From: Flavobacterium sp. SUN052
Lineage (GTDB): Bacteria > Bacteroidota > Bacteroidia > Flavobacteriales > Flavobacteriaceae
DNA: 64,000 nt
NCBI RefSeq assembly: GCF_028867935.1
Contig: NZ_JAPQNS010000006.1
Location: 124,001 to 188,000, forward strand
Direction: 5' to 3'
In this document: one piece after another, positions 33,643 through 42,806 of the stretch
Layout: each line of letters starts with the position of its first letter
How positions within the stretch are numbered: the first letter of the stretch is position 1
Translations under genes and position numbers: made by a program
The notes under the pieces: model-generated
What the model saw: the letters and a program-made list of their open reading frames with translations, nothing else
Databases searched by the model: none
What the model was told of the DNA's origin: nothing

Positions 33643-36600
33643 TCACTGCGGCTGCACCATCCACTGCACTGTTCGGCTACAGCCGTTGCCCCCCGTCACC
33701 GTGAGCGTAAACAAACCTAGGCGTGTGATGGGGAAAATACCCGTTGTATTCGTGTCCTTCTGACGAATCTCGTAACCGTTGATACTGTCCAGAATCATCA
33801 CCCGATCATACAAACTACCGCCCGATGCCTGGAACGAAATGGGATTGCTCAATGGCGGCACCTGCACAACGGGCACGGGTGACCCGGCCACCGTCACCGA
33901 GTTGGGGAAGGTGATGGTAGCCGTGGGGGTGAGGTTTACACTCAGGGTGAAACTGTTGGAGGTAGTGTTGCCCGTTGGTCCCGTGAGCGAGAGCGAATAC
34001 ACGCCCGCATCGCTCATCTGCACATTGCCCAGCGCGAGGGTAGCCGTGGTTTGGTTCGGAACGGGCAAACCACCCTTAAGCCACTGATAGCCCGAAATAC
34101 TCCCCGACACGCCCACAGTGACCAGCACCGAAGTGCCTTCGCATACGCTGGAGGCACTGGCGGGTTGGGCGGTGATGCTCGGCGGGAGAATGGTGTTCAC
34201 ATTCAGCGTAACAGTAGCGGTGCCCGCGCACCCGGCGGTGATTCCAGTCACGCTGTATGGCCCGGCCACACTCACCGAAATGGCGGTAGTGCTAGCTCCC
34301 GACGACCAGCTATAACTGCTGGCCCCGCTGGCGGTGAGCGTGGCAGTTTGCCCAGTGAGGATGTTCAGGGAAGGATTGGCCGAGATACTGATGGTGGGCG
34401 TGGCGTTCACTGTCAGGCTGAAGGCGGTGGAGGTGACCGAGTTGCAGGACCCCGTAACTACCACTGAATAACTGCCACTGTCGGTCGTTTGAGTATTTGT
34501 CAGACTGAGTGTAGCCGACTTCTGGGCCGCACCGAGCGATTGCCCGTCTTTGTACCATTGGTACGTAGGGCTTGTGCCTGTGACGCTAAGGGTTGCAGTA
34601 ACCGTTGCACCCGCACACACTACCGAGCTGGTGGCTGGTTGGGCAGTGATACCCAGGGGGAAGTCCTGTACCCCTGTAAACTCAATGGCTCCCATATCAA
34701 CTGTGCCACCTATAACTCGGTTCTGGCCCACTAAATCGGTATTGATGCCGATTAACCCCGTTGCTGATGTAAGGCCCGCATTGATGGCAGAGGAACAGGT
34801 ATTGAGAACCACCGAACTTGTACTCACAAAGGGCGAGCTGGTAGTGGTTAGGTTGTTAGGGCCTGAATAGGCTGTTGCTGAGGCATCAAACAGACTGTAG
34901 CTGGCTGCGATAGTAGAGTTCTGGTTGAAAAATGTATTACTCTCGCCATTGCCAGATAGTACACAATTGACGAGCACCACGTTGACATTTTCAAGGTTGA
35001 ACATAGCCCCGCCGAAAGCGAGTGTGCCCGAAACCGAATTGTTCTGAAATGAACAATTCGTGAGTTGGGGCCTACTGTTAGTCTCGTTGTAGATTGCCCC
35101 GCCGGCGTTTTGGGAAATTCCTCCGGAAGCCACATTATTCTCGAAAGAACAGTTGATAAATTGAGGGCGGCTATTGCTGTTTACTATTGCTCCCCCTCCG
35201 TTTTGGCTACCTCCCGAGGCCACATTATTCCGGAAGGCACAGTTTGTAAATTTGGGGTTGCTAAAGTTGTTGAATATAGCTCCCCCTCCGTTTTGGTCAC
35301 CCCCAAAAGCCGAATTTTGCAGAAAGGTGCAATTTATGAGTTCGGAGTCGCTAAAGTTATTGAATATCGCCCCGCCGAAGCTAGCACTACTCCCCGAAAC
35401 TAAATTGTTCTGAAACGTGCAGTTACGAATCGTGGGGCTACTACCATTGTTGAACATGCCGCCCCCTGCGTCGCTGCTTGCCCCACCCGTTATCACAAAC
35501 CCGTCCAGTATGGCCGTCTTTGTCAGACCGGGTGGGTTACTAATGACGTGAAAGCTGTTGTCGCTAGTAGAGTTTGGAGTGCCAATATCGCCACTGAGGG
35601 TGCTGGAGGACGGTTGCAATGCGTTGCCAGGATTGGTCAGCAGCCGGGCACTTAGGTCCGTTTCAATGCCTGCAAAGCCCCCGTAGATAGCTACCCCATT
35701 CTTCATGGCGAAGCTGGCAGCTCGGGCTGTACCCGATGTGGGTTTGTACACTCCCGCTGCTACCCAAATCTCGGTCAGGTTTTGCGAGCAGCTATAGGTC
35801 AAGGCACTTTGCAGGTCGGTGAAGGCATCGGCCCAGCTCAGGCCGTTATTGAGTCCGGTTGCGATGGCGTTTACGTAGAGCCGCGTAGGGATCGCATTCA
35901 CTGTCAGGTTGAAGGCGGTGCTGGTGACTGAGTTACAGGTTTTTGTAATCACCACCGAATAGCTACCTGTGTCGGTAGTTTGGCTATTGGTCAGATCGAG
36001 CACAGCCGAAGTCTGGGCTGATCCGAGCGATTGACCGTCCTTGTACCATTGATAGGTATATGGGCCTGTGCCATTGACACTGACGGAAGCCGAGACGGGG
36101 CTGCCTACACACACGGCCGAGCCACTGGCGGGTTGCTCATTGATAATGATCTCAGGAATGGGGTTAACCATTACCTGGGCCAATGCGGACGTCTTATCTA
36201 CACCATTGCCTGTTGCTTTTACATAATAGTAAGTAGTACCTGTTGTATTGGTTGGGGGGGTGTACGTTGCCGATTGCGCTCCGCTTATGAGCGCACCATT
36301 ACTAGTAGTAGGGGTAGGGCTGGAATACCATTGATAGCTTAAGTTGGTGCCTAGCGTTGTATAGGACAACGGAATTGCCGACGTATTGATACAAACTGTT
36401 TGAGAGGCAACCGGTTGAATATCATCCGAACAGCCGAGATTAGTATATTCATTTTCGCACACACCATCCCATAGAGTAGTACAGCAAAACGGATCCGCAT
36501 CATACACTCGCTGAAGGCAAGCGGAATAGAGATGAGGATTGGGAACACAGGCCGTCTGTACATTTTGAGGTAACCACATAGCAGAAAGAAGCTTTGTGGA

Positions 36601-37056
36601 GTTGCCAACACCTGTTGTTTGTGGGGCGTTCTGACTTTGCCCTTGCAAAAGCTGATGCTCTAAACGTTCCAGCGTTGAAAACCCATTGATCCGGTTAGCA
36701 TCGCTTCCGGGACCGTTGATAACGAGCGCCGGTACGGCTGTGACGTTCCAATGCCGGGCAATGACCCAACCTTCTGGGGTGTTGATTTCTATTTTCGTTA
36801 CCTGGTACTGATCCTCCATCGCTTTCACAAAGGCAGGGTTTTGCTCCATGGCCTTTTGTAATTCCTGGCAGTGGCCACAGGCCTTCGAGTAAAAGATAAG
36901 AAGTGTAGGTTTTGTAACCGGGTTTGCGGCTATTTTGCTGACAGGGTTGGAGTTAGAACCCGTAGCCGAAAGGTACCGGATGACCGGGGCCGCGTTCGAC
37001 TGGGAGTGGGCCATAGAGAAGGTCAACAGGAGCGTGCGCAGTAAAAGTGACTTCAT
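33643..37056 (-). CDS. Exported thioredoxin - Ig - beta-helix fusion with shared C-terminal module
   Basis: 1137 residues. After a signal peptide, residues about 45-145 form a thioredoxin domain with active site C60-G-H-C63 (YSKACGHCQE) and the cis-proline loop TAVPAL (Pro109). Next is a Cys-rich segment with DPFCCTTLWDGVC, a motif I have seen in other secreted proteins. Then Ig-like domains (YQWYKDGQSLG), a parallel beta-helix (EIWVAAGVYKP, AIYGGFAGIETD, repeats of GGAIFNNFSxPxFTNC), two more Ig-like domains and the common tail (INGYEIRQKDTNTTGIF). CGHC is the protein-disulfide-isomerase-type site, so redox activity at the envelope is plausible. The fusion to an adhesin-like body is unusual. 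It has a class B promoter but no regulator directly upstream. Confidence 0.87.
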   Translation of the reverse strand: MKSLLLRTLLLTFSMAHSQSNAAPVIRYLSATGSNSNPVSKIAANPVTKPTLLIFYSKACGHCQELQKAMEQNPAFVKAMEDQYQVTKIEINTPEGWVIARHWNVTAVPALVINGPGSDANRINGFSTLERLEHQLLQGQSQNAPQTTGVGNSTKLLSAMWLPQNVQTACVPNPHLYSACLQRVYDADPFCCTTLWDGVCENEYTNLGCSDDIQPVASQTVCINTSAIPLSYTTLGTNLSYQWYSSPTPTTSNGALISGAQSATYTPPTNTTGTTYYYVKATGNGVDKTSALAQVMVNPIPEIIINEQPASGSAVCVGSPVSASVSVNGTGPYTYQWYKDGQSLGSAQTSAVLDLTNSQTTDTGSYSVVITKTCNSVTSTAFNLTVNAIPTRLYVNAIATGLNNGLSWADAFTDLQSALTYSCSQNLTEIWVAAGVYKPTSGTARAASFAMKNGVAIYGGFAGIETDLSARLLTNPGNALQPSSSTLSGDIGTPNSTSDNSFHVISNPPGLTKTAILDGFVITGGASSDAGGGMFNNGSSPTIRNCTFQNNLVSGSSASFGGAIFNNFSDSELINCTFLQNSAFGGDQNGGGAIFNNFSNPKFTNCAFRNNVASGGSQNGGGAIVNSNSRPQFINCSFENNVASGGISQNAGGAIYNETNSRPQLTNCSFQNNSVSGTLAFGGAMFNLENVNVVLVNCVLSGNGESNTFFNQNSTIAASYSLFDASATAYSGPNNLTTTSSPFVSTSSVVLNTCSSAINAGLTSATGLIGINTDLVGQNRVIGGTVDMGAIEFTGVQDFPLGITAQPATSSVVCAGATVTATLSVTGTSPTYQWYKDGQSLGAAQKSATLSLTNTQTTDSGSYSVVVTGSCNSVTSTAFSLTVNATPTISISANPSLNILTGQTATLTASGASSYSWSSGASTTAISVSVAGPYSVTGITAGCAGTATVTLNVNTILPPSITAQPASASSVCEGTSVLVTVGVSGSISGYQWLKGGLPVPNQTTATLALGNVQMSDAGVYSLSLTGPTGNTTSNSFTLSVNLTPTATITFPNSVTVAGSPVPVVQVPPLSNPISFQASGGSLYDRVMILDSINGYEIRQKDTNTTGIFPITRLGLFTLTVTGGNGCSRTVQWMVQPQ

Positions 37057-37077
37057 GGATAGTGCAATTTAGTTCGT

Positions 37078-37135
37078 TAAACTAAACTCACTACCCTGAA
37101 AATACCTATTTTGGGGCGTAGACAAAAACGTATAC
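37078..37135 (-). promoter_or_regulatory. Class B operator pair and promoter of the thioredoxin-fusion gene
   Basis: TTTTGTATACG (box 37129-37135) and TTTTTGTCTACG (box 37117-37123) are 12 bp apart; TTAGTTTA (37078-37085) lies 31 bp downstream. Boxes and spacing are the same as at 31657-31714, and similarity continues upstream (GGCTATCAGCGGCC) and through AAAATAGGT. Confidence 0.68.
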
Positions 37136-37223
37136 AAAATAATAGGCCGCTGATAGCCAGTTGTTTATTAGTGTTTGTCAACGGCCGCTAAGTAAGGTTG
37201 AAAAGTCTACATTAGTAATCACT

Positions 37224-38960
37224 TTACTGGGTCTGCACCACCCACTGCACGGTTCGGCTGCAGCCTCCCGCACCCGTCACCGTCAGGGTGAACAAGCCCA
37301 GCCGGGTGATGGGGAAAATGCCGGTGGTGTTGCTGTCGCTCTGGCGCACCTCATAGCCATTGATGCGGTCCAGGATCATTACTCGATCATAGACACCCCC
37401 GCCCGAAGCCTGGAACACCACCGGTGGACTCAGCGAGGGCACCTTCACCACGGGCACGGGTGACCCAGCCACCGTCACCGAGTTGGGGAAGGTGATGGTA
37501 GCCGTGGGGGTGAGGTTTACACTCAGGGTGAAACTGTTGGAGGTAGTGTTGCCCGTTGGTCCCGTAAGCGAAAGCGAATACACGCCCGCATCGCTTAGTT
37601 GCACGTTGGTCAGTGAGAGGGTGGCCGTGGTTTGGCCTGCAACCGGACTACCGCCTTTGAGCCACTGATAGCCCGAAATACTGCCCGACACACTTACCGG
37701 TACCATGACCGAGGCTCCCTCACACACAGTGGAAGTATTAGCGGGTTGGGCTGTGATACTCGGGGCTACCTGAAATTCCACCGCTCCCATGTCGATGATG
37801 GTGTTGACAATGCGGGGTAGACCAGCCAAATCGGTGAAGGTGGTATTGGCCGAGTTCAGGCCCCTGTCGATGGCTAGTGAGCCGGGTGCGAGTGCTACGC
37901 TGTTGACACTCACAAAAGGCGAGGTGGTAGTGGTTAGGTTAGTAGGATCGCTAGTGTAGCCTGTTACTGAATTCTCGAATAGCGTGTAGGTCGCCACCAC
38001 GTTGCCAGCAGCACTACTGAGAATTGGGGCGCTGTCTTTAGGGCCATGCCCAAACGCCACGCAATTAATTAGTTGGGGTTCACTCCCATAACTATCATTG
38101 AATAGCGCAGCGTAGTTACCGACACTTCCTCCAATGCACTGATTATTAAGAAACGAACAATTAATTATTTTTGGATCACTATCATTGAAGTTCTCCATAG
38201 CCCCGCCGTAGTTATCCTGGCCGCCTGAACATATATTGTTTAGGAACGAACAGTTGGTCAGGGTTGGACTACTTAAGTTGAAGTTTGACATTGCTCCACC
38301 TCTGTTACGGTCTCCAATAGCCGAGTTGCTCTGAAGCGCGCAGTTAGTCAGTGTCGGACTGCTGTGATTGCTGTTGTACATGGCCCCGCCGGAGCTACTG
38401 ACACCATCTGAAACCGAATTAGCTTCAAACACGCAGTTGCGTAGACCTGGGCTGTTACCATCGTTGAACATGCCGCCCCCTTTGTCGCTGCCTGCCCCAC
38501 CAGTGATCGCAAACCCATCCAGTATAGCCGTGTTGGTCAGGCTCAGGCTGGCGGGATGATAAAAAATGTGATAGCTGTTGTCGCTGGTGCTGTTAGGCGT
38601 GCCAATGTCCCCGCTGAGGGTAGTGGATGATGGTTGGCCTAATATGGGATTGATGGCTGGTCGCTGATTCAACGCAGTTTCACCACCCACAAAGCCGCCG
38701 TATATGGCCACCCCATCTTTCATCGCAAAGCTGATGTTGCGGTCGGTGTTGGCGTTGCCACCGGGTTTGTAAACGCCTGCCGCTACCCAGACCTCGGTAA
38801 CCCCCGGCGCGTCGATAGCTCCCTGTAAATTTGTGGTGGAGTTAGCCCAACTGGTGGCGGAACCGGGAGCCGTGTTGCCCGTCGTGGATACGAAGCGGGT
38901 GGTCTGGGCCTGGGCCGCAGAGAAAATCAACAGGAAAGCGAGTAGTAAAAGTGGCTTCAT
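37224..38960 (-). CDS. Secreted beta-helix protein with Ig domain and shared C-terminal module
   Basis: 578 residues, a compact version of the surface-protein design. It has a signal peptide (LLLAFLLIFSAAQAQ), a right-handed parallel beta-helix from about 25 to 390 with the family motifs EVWVAAGVYKP, AIYGGFVGGETAL and SGDIGTPNSTSDNSYH, and helix rungs such as GGAMSNFNLSSPTLTNC. One Ig-like domain follows (VCEGASVMVPVSVSG ... GYQWLKGG), then the common tail (DRINGYEVRQSDSNTTGIF ... GCSRTVQWVVQTQ). The beta-helix is closely related to that of 33643-37056, which points to duplication. Parallel beta-helices often bind or cleave polysaccharide, but no catalytic residues could be assigned. Confidence 0.87.
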   Translation of the reverse strand: MKPLLLLAFLLIFSAAQAQTTRFVSTTGNTAPGSATSWANSTTNLQGAIDAPGVTEVWVAAGVYKPGGNANTDRNISFAMKDGVAIYGGFVGGETALNQRPAINPILGQPSSTTLSGDIGTPNSTSDNSYHIFYHPASLSLTNTAILDGFAITGGAGSDKGGGMFNDGNSPGLRNCVFEANSVSDGVSSSGGAMYNSNHSSPTLTNCALQSNSAIGDRNRGGAMSNFNLSSPTLTNCSFLNNICSGGQDNYGGAMENFNDSDPKIINCSFLNNQCIGGSVGNYAALFNDSYGSEPQLINCVAFGHGPKDSAPILSSAAGNVVATYTLFENSVTGYTSDPTNLTTTTSPFVSVNSVALAPGSLAIDRGLNSANTTFTDLAGLPRIVNTIIDMGAVEFQVAPSITAQPANTSTVCEGASVMVPVSVSGSISGYQWLKGGSPVAGQTTATLSLTNVQLSDAGVYSLSLTGPTGNTTSNSFTLSVNLTPTATITFPNSVTVAGSPVPVVKVPSLSPPVVFQASGGGVYDRVMILDRINGYEVRQSDSNTTGIFPITRLGLFTLTVTGAGGCSRTVQWVVQTQ

Positions 38961-38984
38961 GAGGAGAGCGTATGTTTAGTTGGC

Positions 38985-39031
38985 TAAACTAAACATACTT
39001 CCTAGAAAGTACCTACTTTTAGGGCATGGTC
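38985..39031 (-). promoter_or_regulatory. Degenerate class B promoter of the 37224-38960 gene
   Basis: The region aligns with 37078-37135: TTAGTTTA at 38985-38992, 32 bp spacer, then GACCATG (39025-39031) where others have GTCTACG. The second box is not recognisable. An inverted repeat GTATGTTTAG/CTAAACATAC (38970-38979 and 38989-38998) overlaps the -7 region. Control by the class B regulator may have been lost or altered. Confidence 0.5.
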
Positions 39032-39156
39032 AAAAAAAATGGCCACTGATGGCCAGCTATTTATCGGTAGCTGTCAGCGGCTTAGAGAAGGTGGGGCGTG
39101 TTGTGTTTCCCTCACATTTGAGTACGTAAGTAAGCATGAACAAGCCCAGCAGAATG

Positions 39157-40452
39157 TTAGTTGCCCCGGTCGAGGGCCAGCATTGTTTGCAACAACACAT
39201 TGGCTCCATTACCAATATCGACGCCTTTCGAAAACTCTTTGGGTGAATGACTGATGCCGCCCACGCTGGGAATAAAGATCATGCCCACAGGGGCAATCTG
39301 GGCGATTTCCTGCGAATCGTGCCCGGCTCCGCTTTGCATGTATCGATACGACAATCCCAACGCTTTGGCGGCACCGATGATCTTGTCCTGAACCGGCTTG
39401 GCCGTCAGGGCCGGAATGACCGGCACGCCCGACTGTGCAAACGTGATGGTCGTTTCGGAGGCTTTGGCAATCTCCTTTGCCTTGTTCTCGAACTCGCGAA
39501 ATAGCATCCAGATTTTGTCGTACGACAAATCCCGGATTTCGACACCCAGCACCACCTTTCCCGGAATAACATTGTACGCACCGGGCTCGACCGAAATTTT
39601 GCCCACCGTGCCGACTTGACGGCCTTCGTGACTGGTAACCACTTCGTTGAGCGCGATAACCAGTTTGGAGGCAGCTAACAGTGCATCGCGACGAATGTTC
39701 ATGGGCGTGGTACCGGCGTGATTGGGGGTACCCTCAACCGTTACGTCCCAGTGCTCAATGCCAACAATGCCCTCAACGATGCCGATCTGCTGATTTTCGG
39801 TCATCAGAATGCCGCCTTGTTCAATGTGCAGTTCAACAAAGGCTGTTAAATCGCCTTTTTTGCGGACTACTTTGCTCAGACTGTCGGGATTGCCGCCAAT
39901 GGCCCGGATGCCGTCGGCCATCATCATTCCGCTTTGCGTAACGGCCTTCAGAGCTGCCGGGGTAATCTTGCCAATCATGGCCCCACTGCCAACTGTGCCC
40001 CCTTCTTCGTTGGCAAAAATGATCAGTTCTAATGAGTGTTCGGTAACGATGTTGTTTTCGTTAAGAGTTTCAATCAGTTCCAGACCACTAATCGATCCCA
40101 CGGGACCATCGTAGTTGCCGCCGTTGGGTACACTGTCGATGTGCGAGCCGAAACCGATGGGTTTAAGGTTTGGGTTTTTCCCCTTCCGGCGACCAATGAT
40201 ATTACCCGCAAAGTCGATGCTCACGTCGAGTCCGGCTTTTTTCATCAGCCCAATGAAGTAAGTTCGTCCTTCCTGATCGGCTTTGCTATAACCCACCCGC
40301 CCGTTGGCGCCATTGGGCAGCGCGCCAATTTTCGATAATTCCAGAAGCCGGGTCTGAATGCGTTGTTGATTGATTTTCAGGTTGCTCGTTGGCGGCTGGG
40401 CCATTGTTGCTGATGAGGCCAGAAACAGGCAAGCGAGTAATGTATATTTCAT
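39157..40452 (-). CDS. M20-family amidohydrolase (allantoate / N-carbamoyl-amino-acid hydrolase type), exported
   Basis: 431 residues with signal peptide LLACLFLASSATMAQ. The body matches the hydantoinase/carbamoylase branch of peptidase family M20: GFGSHIDSVPNGGNYDGPVG (metal-binding His and bridging Asp), IIFANEEGGTVGSGAM (catalytic Glu pair), AFVELHIEQGG (metal His), VEGTPNHAGTTPMNIRRDA (lid-domain His) and SGAGHDSQ (last metal His). Such enzymes hydrolyse the C-N bond of N-carbamoyl amino acids or allantoate with two divalent metals. The exact substrate cannot be told. The signal peptide implies a periplasmic enzyme, unlike most cytoplasmic members. It is separated from upstream hydrolase genes by a palindromic repeat. 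Confidence 0.85.
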   Translation of the reverse strand: MKYTLLACLFLASSATMAQPPTSNLKINQQRIQTRLLELSKIGALPNGANGRVGYSKADQEGRTYFIGLMKKAGLDVSIDFAGNIIGRRKGKNPNLKPIGFGSHIDSVPNGGNYDGPVGSISGLELIETLNENNIVTEHSLELIIFANEEGGTVGSGAMIGKITPAALKAVTQSGMMMADGIRAIGGNPDSLSKVVRKKGDLTAFVELHIEQGGILMTENQQIGIVEGIVGIEHWDVTVEGTPNHAGTTPMNIRRDALLAASKLVIALNEVVTSHEGRQVGTVGKISVEPGAYNVIPGKVVLGVEIRDLSYDKIWMLFREFENKAKEIAKASETTITFAQSGVPVIPALTAKPVQDKIIGAAKALGLSYRYMQSGAGHDSQEIAQIAPVGMIFIPSVGGISHSPKEFSKGVDIGNGANVLLQTMLALDRGN

Positions 40453-40488
40453 AGGTAATGTAGATTAGATGACGGTGTAAATAATCAA

Positions 40489-40573
40489 CCCCACCCCAAC
40501 CCCTCCCCGTTAGGGAGGGGCTAAAAAACGCTCAACCAAAGCCCCTCCCTAACGGGGAGGGGTTGGGGTGGGG
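40489..40573. repeat. 33-bp perfect inverted repeat, GC-rich intergenic palindrome
   Basis: Arms 40489-40521 and 40541-40573 are perfect reverse complements around a 19-bp spacer. Each arm contains the smaller palindrome CCTCCCCGTTAGGGAGG. It lies between the M20 gene and the lipoprotein hydrolase gene and could terminate transcripts of the latter. Its form suggests a dispersed repetitive element. Confidence 0.85.
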
Positions 40574-40612
40574 TAATCGCAACGAAATAGTTACAGTAAC
40601 AATTAGATTGCT

Positions 40613-41632
40613 TCAGAAGCTGCCAGAATCAACGTTGTGAATAAACTGGATGACGCCGTTCATAAACACTTTTTGATCGTCCCACATGGCCAAATGGCTT
40701 CCGTTGGGGCAATAGAGATAGCGCCCTTTTTTCACCAGCTTACTTTGTTCTTCCATGGCTTTGGGGTCCATCGTGTCGTGTTTGGCGCCAATCATCAGCG
40801 TAGGAACGGCTATCTCGTTCAGGCGTTTCTTGATGTCCCAGGTAGCCAGCCGACCACTGATACCGAACTCGCTCGGCCCCTGCATCAGCACGTAAATGTC
40901 GTTGTTGGCGTGTTTCCCAGCCCGGTTGAGGCCATCCGGCCATTCGGTCAACCGGCACAAATGCTCGTGGTAGAAGTTGGGAATGAGCAATTCCATGTAA
41001 CGCGGATTGGCGAAGTCTTTTTTGGCTTCGATAGCCCGAACTTCGGCTAACACCTCGGGCTTCATTTGTTTAGCCAATACCTCATCGGCGTATTTTCCGT
41101 ATTCGGGAGCACTGGCCATCATGTTAGCCACCAGCAGCCCTTTCATATTCTTCTGGTATTTGAGGGCATATTCCATTGCCAAAATACCGCCCCACGAATT
41201 GCCCAGCAGGTAGAAATTAGAGCTGTCGGCCCCAATAGCCTGACGAACCTGCTCCACTTCTTCCACAAACCGTTCGGTTGTCCAGAGGCTGTTGTCTTTG
41301 GGCTGGTCGCTGTAGTACGAACCCAACTGATCGTATTCGTAAAATTCGAAGCCTTCCCGGCCAAAAAATGTCTCGAAACATTCCATGTATTCATGCGTCA
41401 TGGCGGGGCCACCGTGTAGCAGCAGAACTTTGATTTTTGGGTTGTTGCCAAAGCGTTTTGTCCAGACTTTAAACTCGCCAACAGGCGTTTTAATCGGAAT
41501 GAGTTTTACCCCGCCCGCTTCTACGGAATCAGCATAAGTGAAGTAATCGGTGACAGAGGCTGAGGTTGACGTATCTTTTTTGCTACAGGAAACAAGCAGG
41601 CAAACAACAACAAGAAAGGAGAGTAAACGCAT
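40613..41632 (-). CDS. Proline-iminopeptidase-like alpha/beta hydrolase, lipoprotein
   Basis: From ATG 41632 (MRLLSFLVVVCLLVSCSKK) the protein is a 339-residue lipoprotein with lipobox LVSC; upstream in-frame codons to 41821 overlap the neighbouring gene and are unlikely to be used. It is an alpha/beta hydrolase of peptidase family S33: oxyanion/substrate motif LLLHGGPAMTHEYM, nucleophile elbow GNSWGG, acid HDTMDP and catalytic His in GSHLAMWDD. Relatives remove N-terminal proline from peptides; here it is probably tethered to the envelope. It starts 37 bp after the 41670-42536 hydrolase and is likely co-transcribed with it. Confidence 0.87.
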   Translation of the reverse strand: MRLLSFLVVVCLLVSCSKKDTSTSASVTDYFTYADSVEAGGVKLIPIKTPVGEFKVWTKRFGNNPKIKVLLLHGGPAMTHEYMECFETFFGREGFEFYEYDQLGSYYSDQPKDNSLWTTERFVEEVEQVRQAIGADSSNFYLLGNSWGGILAMEYALKYQKNMKGLLVANMMASAPEYGKYADEVLAKQMKPEVLAEVRAIEAKKDFANPRYMELLIPNFYHEHLCRLTEWPDGLNRAGKHANNDIYVLMQGPSEFGISGRLATWDIKKRLNEIAVPTLMIGAKHDTMDPKAMEEQSKLVKKGRYLYCPNGSHLAMWDDQKVFMNGVIQFIHNVDSGSF

Positions 41633-41669
41633 GATTTTGGTGGTAAAAAGTTGATGAGTTAAACTGTAA

Positions 41670-42536
41670 TTAGTCGAGTTGCGCCATGCCTTTGGCTTTT
41701 CGGTAGGGCGATTTGAAAAAATCCCCCACCACCTGGTTGAACAGGTCTTTGTAACGGATGAGGGTCGAATGCCCGGAATTGGGCAAAATCCATAGGTACG
41801 CTTGCGGAATGGACTCAGCAATCACCATCGTGTGTTTGGGCAAAATCACGTCATTATCACCCCCAATCACCAACGTGGGGCAGCGTACCTGTTTCAGATC
41901 CGTGGTCGAAATATGCGGGTGCTCGATCATCAGGTTGAGCAGTTTCTTTTGGGTTTTTACATCCGGTCGCTGCGGCACCCTAGCCAGACTGTCGTTCATC
42001 GATACAATCCACTGGAACAAACTGGGTTCAACAGCGGTTGTGTCGGGCCATAAATTGGCACCCGTAATGGCCAGTTTCTTCACTTTTTCGGGGTGCCGCA
42101 TGGCCAGTAACAGGCCATCAATACCGCCGTCGCTCCAGCCAATTACGTAGCACGAATCGACTCGCAGTTTGTTGAGCAGGGCGTTCAGATCGTCGGCCAT
42201 CATTTCGTAGGTGAGCGAATCACTCGGGTCGGTCGATTTGCCCTGCGCCCGGCTATCGACGGCAATGACCCGGTAGTTTTTGGCGAAATAGGGTATCTGG
42301 TTCTGGAAGTCTTTCATCGACCCGCCGTTGCCGTGAATCAGAAGCAGTGGTTTTCCCGCACCATAGACTTCGTAGTACATCCTGAAGCCCCGGATGTCAG
42401 CGTACTTTCCCACTTTGGCATTAGCCCCGTAAATGGTGTTGCCAGCCGCGCCAAGCGGTAACGACGATTGCGCCCGTGCCGGTATCAGCGGCACGGGCGC
42501 AATCAGACAGAGAAGCAGCATTTGTATCGTTTTCAT
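41670..42536 (-). CDS. Exported alpha/beta hydrolase
   Basis: From ATG 42536 (MKTIQMLLLCLIAPVPLIPARA) there is a signal peptide and a ~265-residue alpha/beta hydrolase fold. It shows the oxyanion motif LLIHGNGGSMKDF, VDSRAQGKSTDP, nucleophile elbow GWSDGG (Ser), an Asp in GGDNDVI and catalytic His in NSGHS. The substrate is not evident; the family includes esterases, lactonases and C-C hydrolases. An ATG six codons upstream (42554) is a weaker start. It is first in a two-gene unit with the S33-like lipoprotein and is divergent from the hybrid regulator at 42807. Confidence 0.85.
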   Translation of the reverse strand: MKTIQMLLLCLIAPVPLIPARAQSSLPLGAAGNTIYGANAKVGKYADIRGFRMYYEVYGAGKPLLLIHGNGGSMKDFQNQIPYFAKNYRVIAVDSRAQGKSTDPSDSLTYEMMADDLNALLNKLRVDSCYVIGWSDGGIDGLLLAMRHPEKVKKLAITGANLWPDTTAVEPSLFQWIVSMNDSLARVPQRPDVKTQKKLLNLMIEHPHISTTDLKQVRCPTLVIGGDNDVILPKHTMVIAESIPQAYLWILPNSGHSTLIRYKDLFNQVVGDFFKSPYRKAKGMAQLD

Positions 42537-42806
42537 GATTCTGATTGTGACCATTTTTTCAGCGAGACAATATACCCAACTTGCTGCTTACTATGGCTTT
42601 TCAGAACAATATATAAGTGTGTCCTGACCCCGTGATGGAGCAACAGTGCTGGTGCTGGTAAGCAGCAAACAGGCGTCTTGGGACGCTGTCGCGTTCACGC
42701 ATTTTGGGCATTTTGTGACTCATTTTCGACTAAGTACCCAATGATATATGAAAAATTCTTAAATATGTAGCCCAATCGCCTGCTTGTTTATCTCTCATCC
42801 TCTGCT
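42537..42806. other. Divergent promoter region between hydrolase and hybrid regulator
   Basis: About 270 bp between the leftward hydrolase gene and the rightward hybrid regulator. Both must start here. I found no exact TAnnTTTG, no class A or B array and no hairpin. Confidence 0.4.

Noticed and set aside
36247..36253. G-run in the thioredoxin-fusion gene as phase-variation tract
   Set aside because: Only about seven bases; not clearly longer than expected by chance.
41633..41821. N-terminal extension of the S33-like hydrolase to 41821
   Set aside because: It overlaps the 3' end of the upstream hydrolase gene and buries the lipoprotein signal peptide; ATG 41632 is clearly better.
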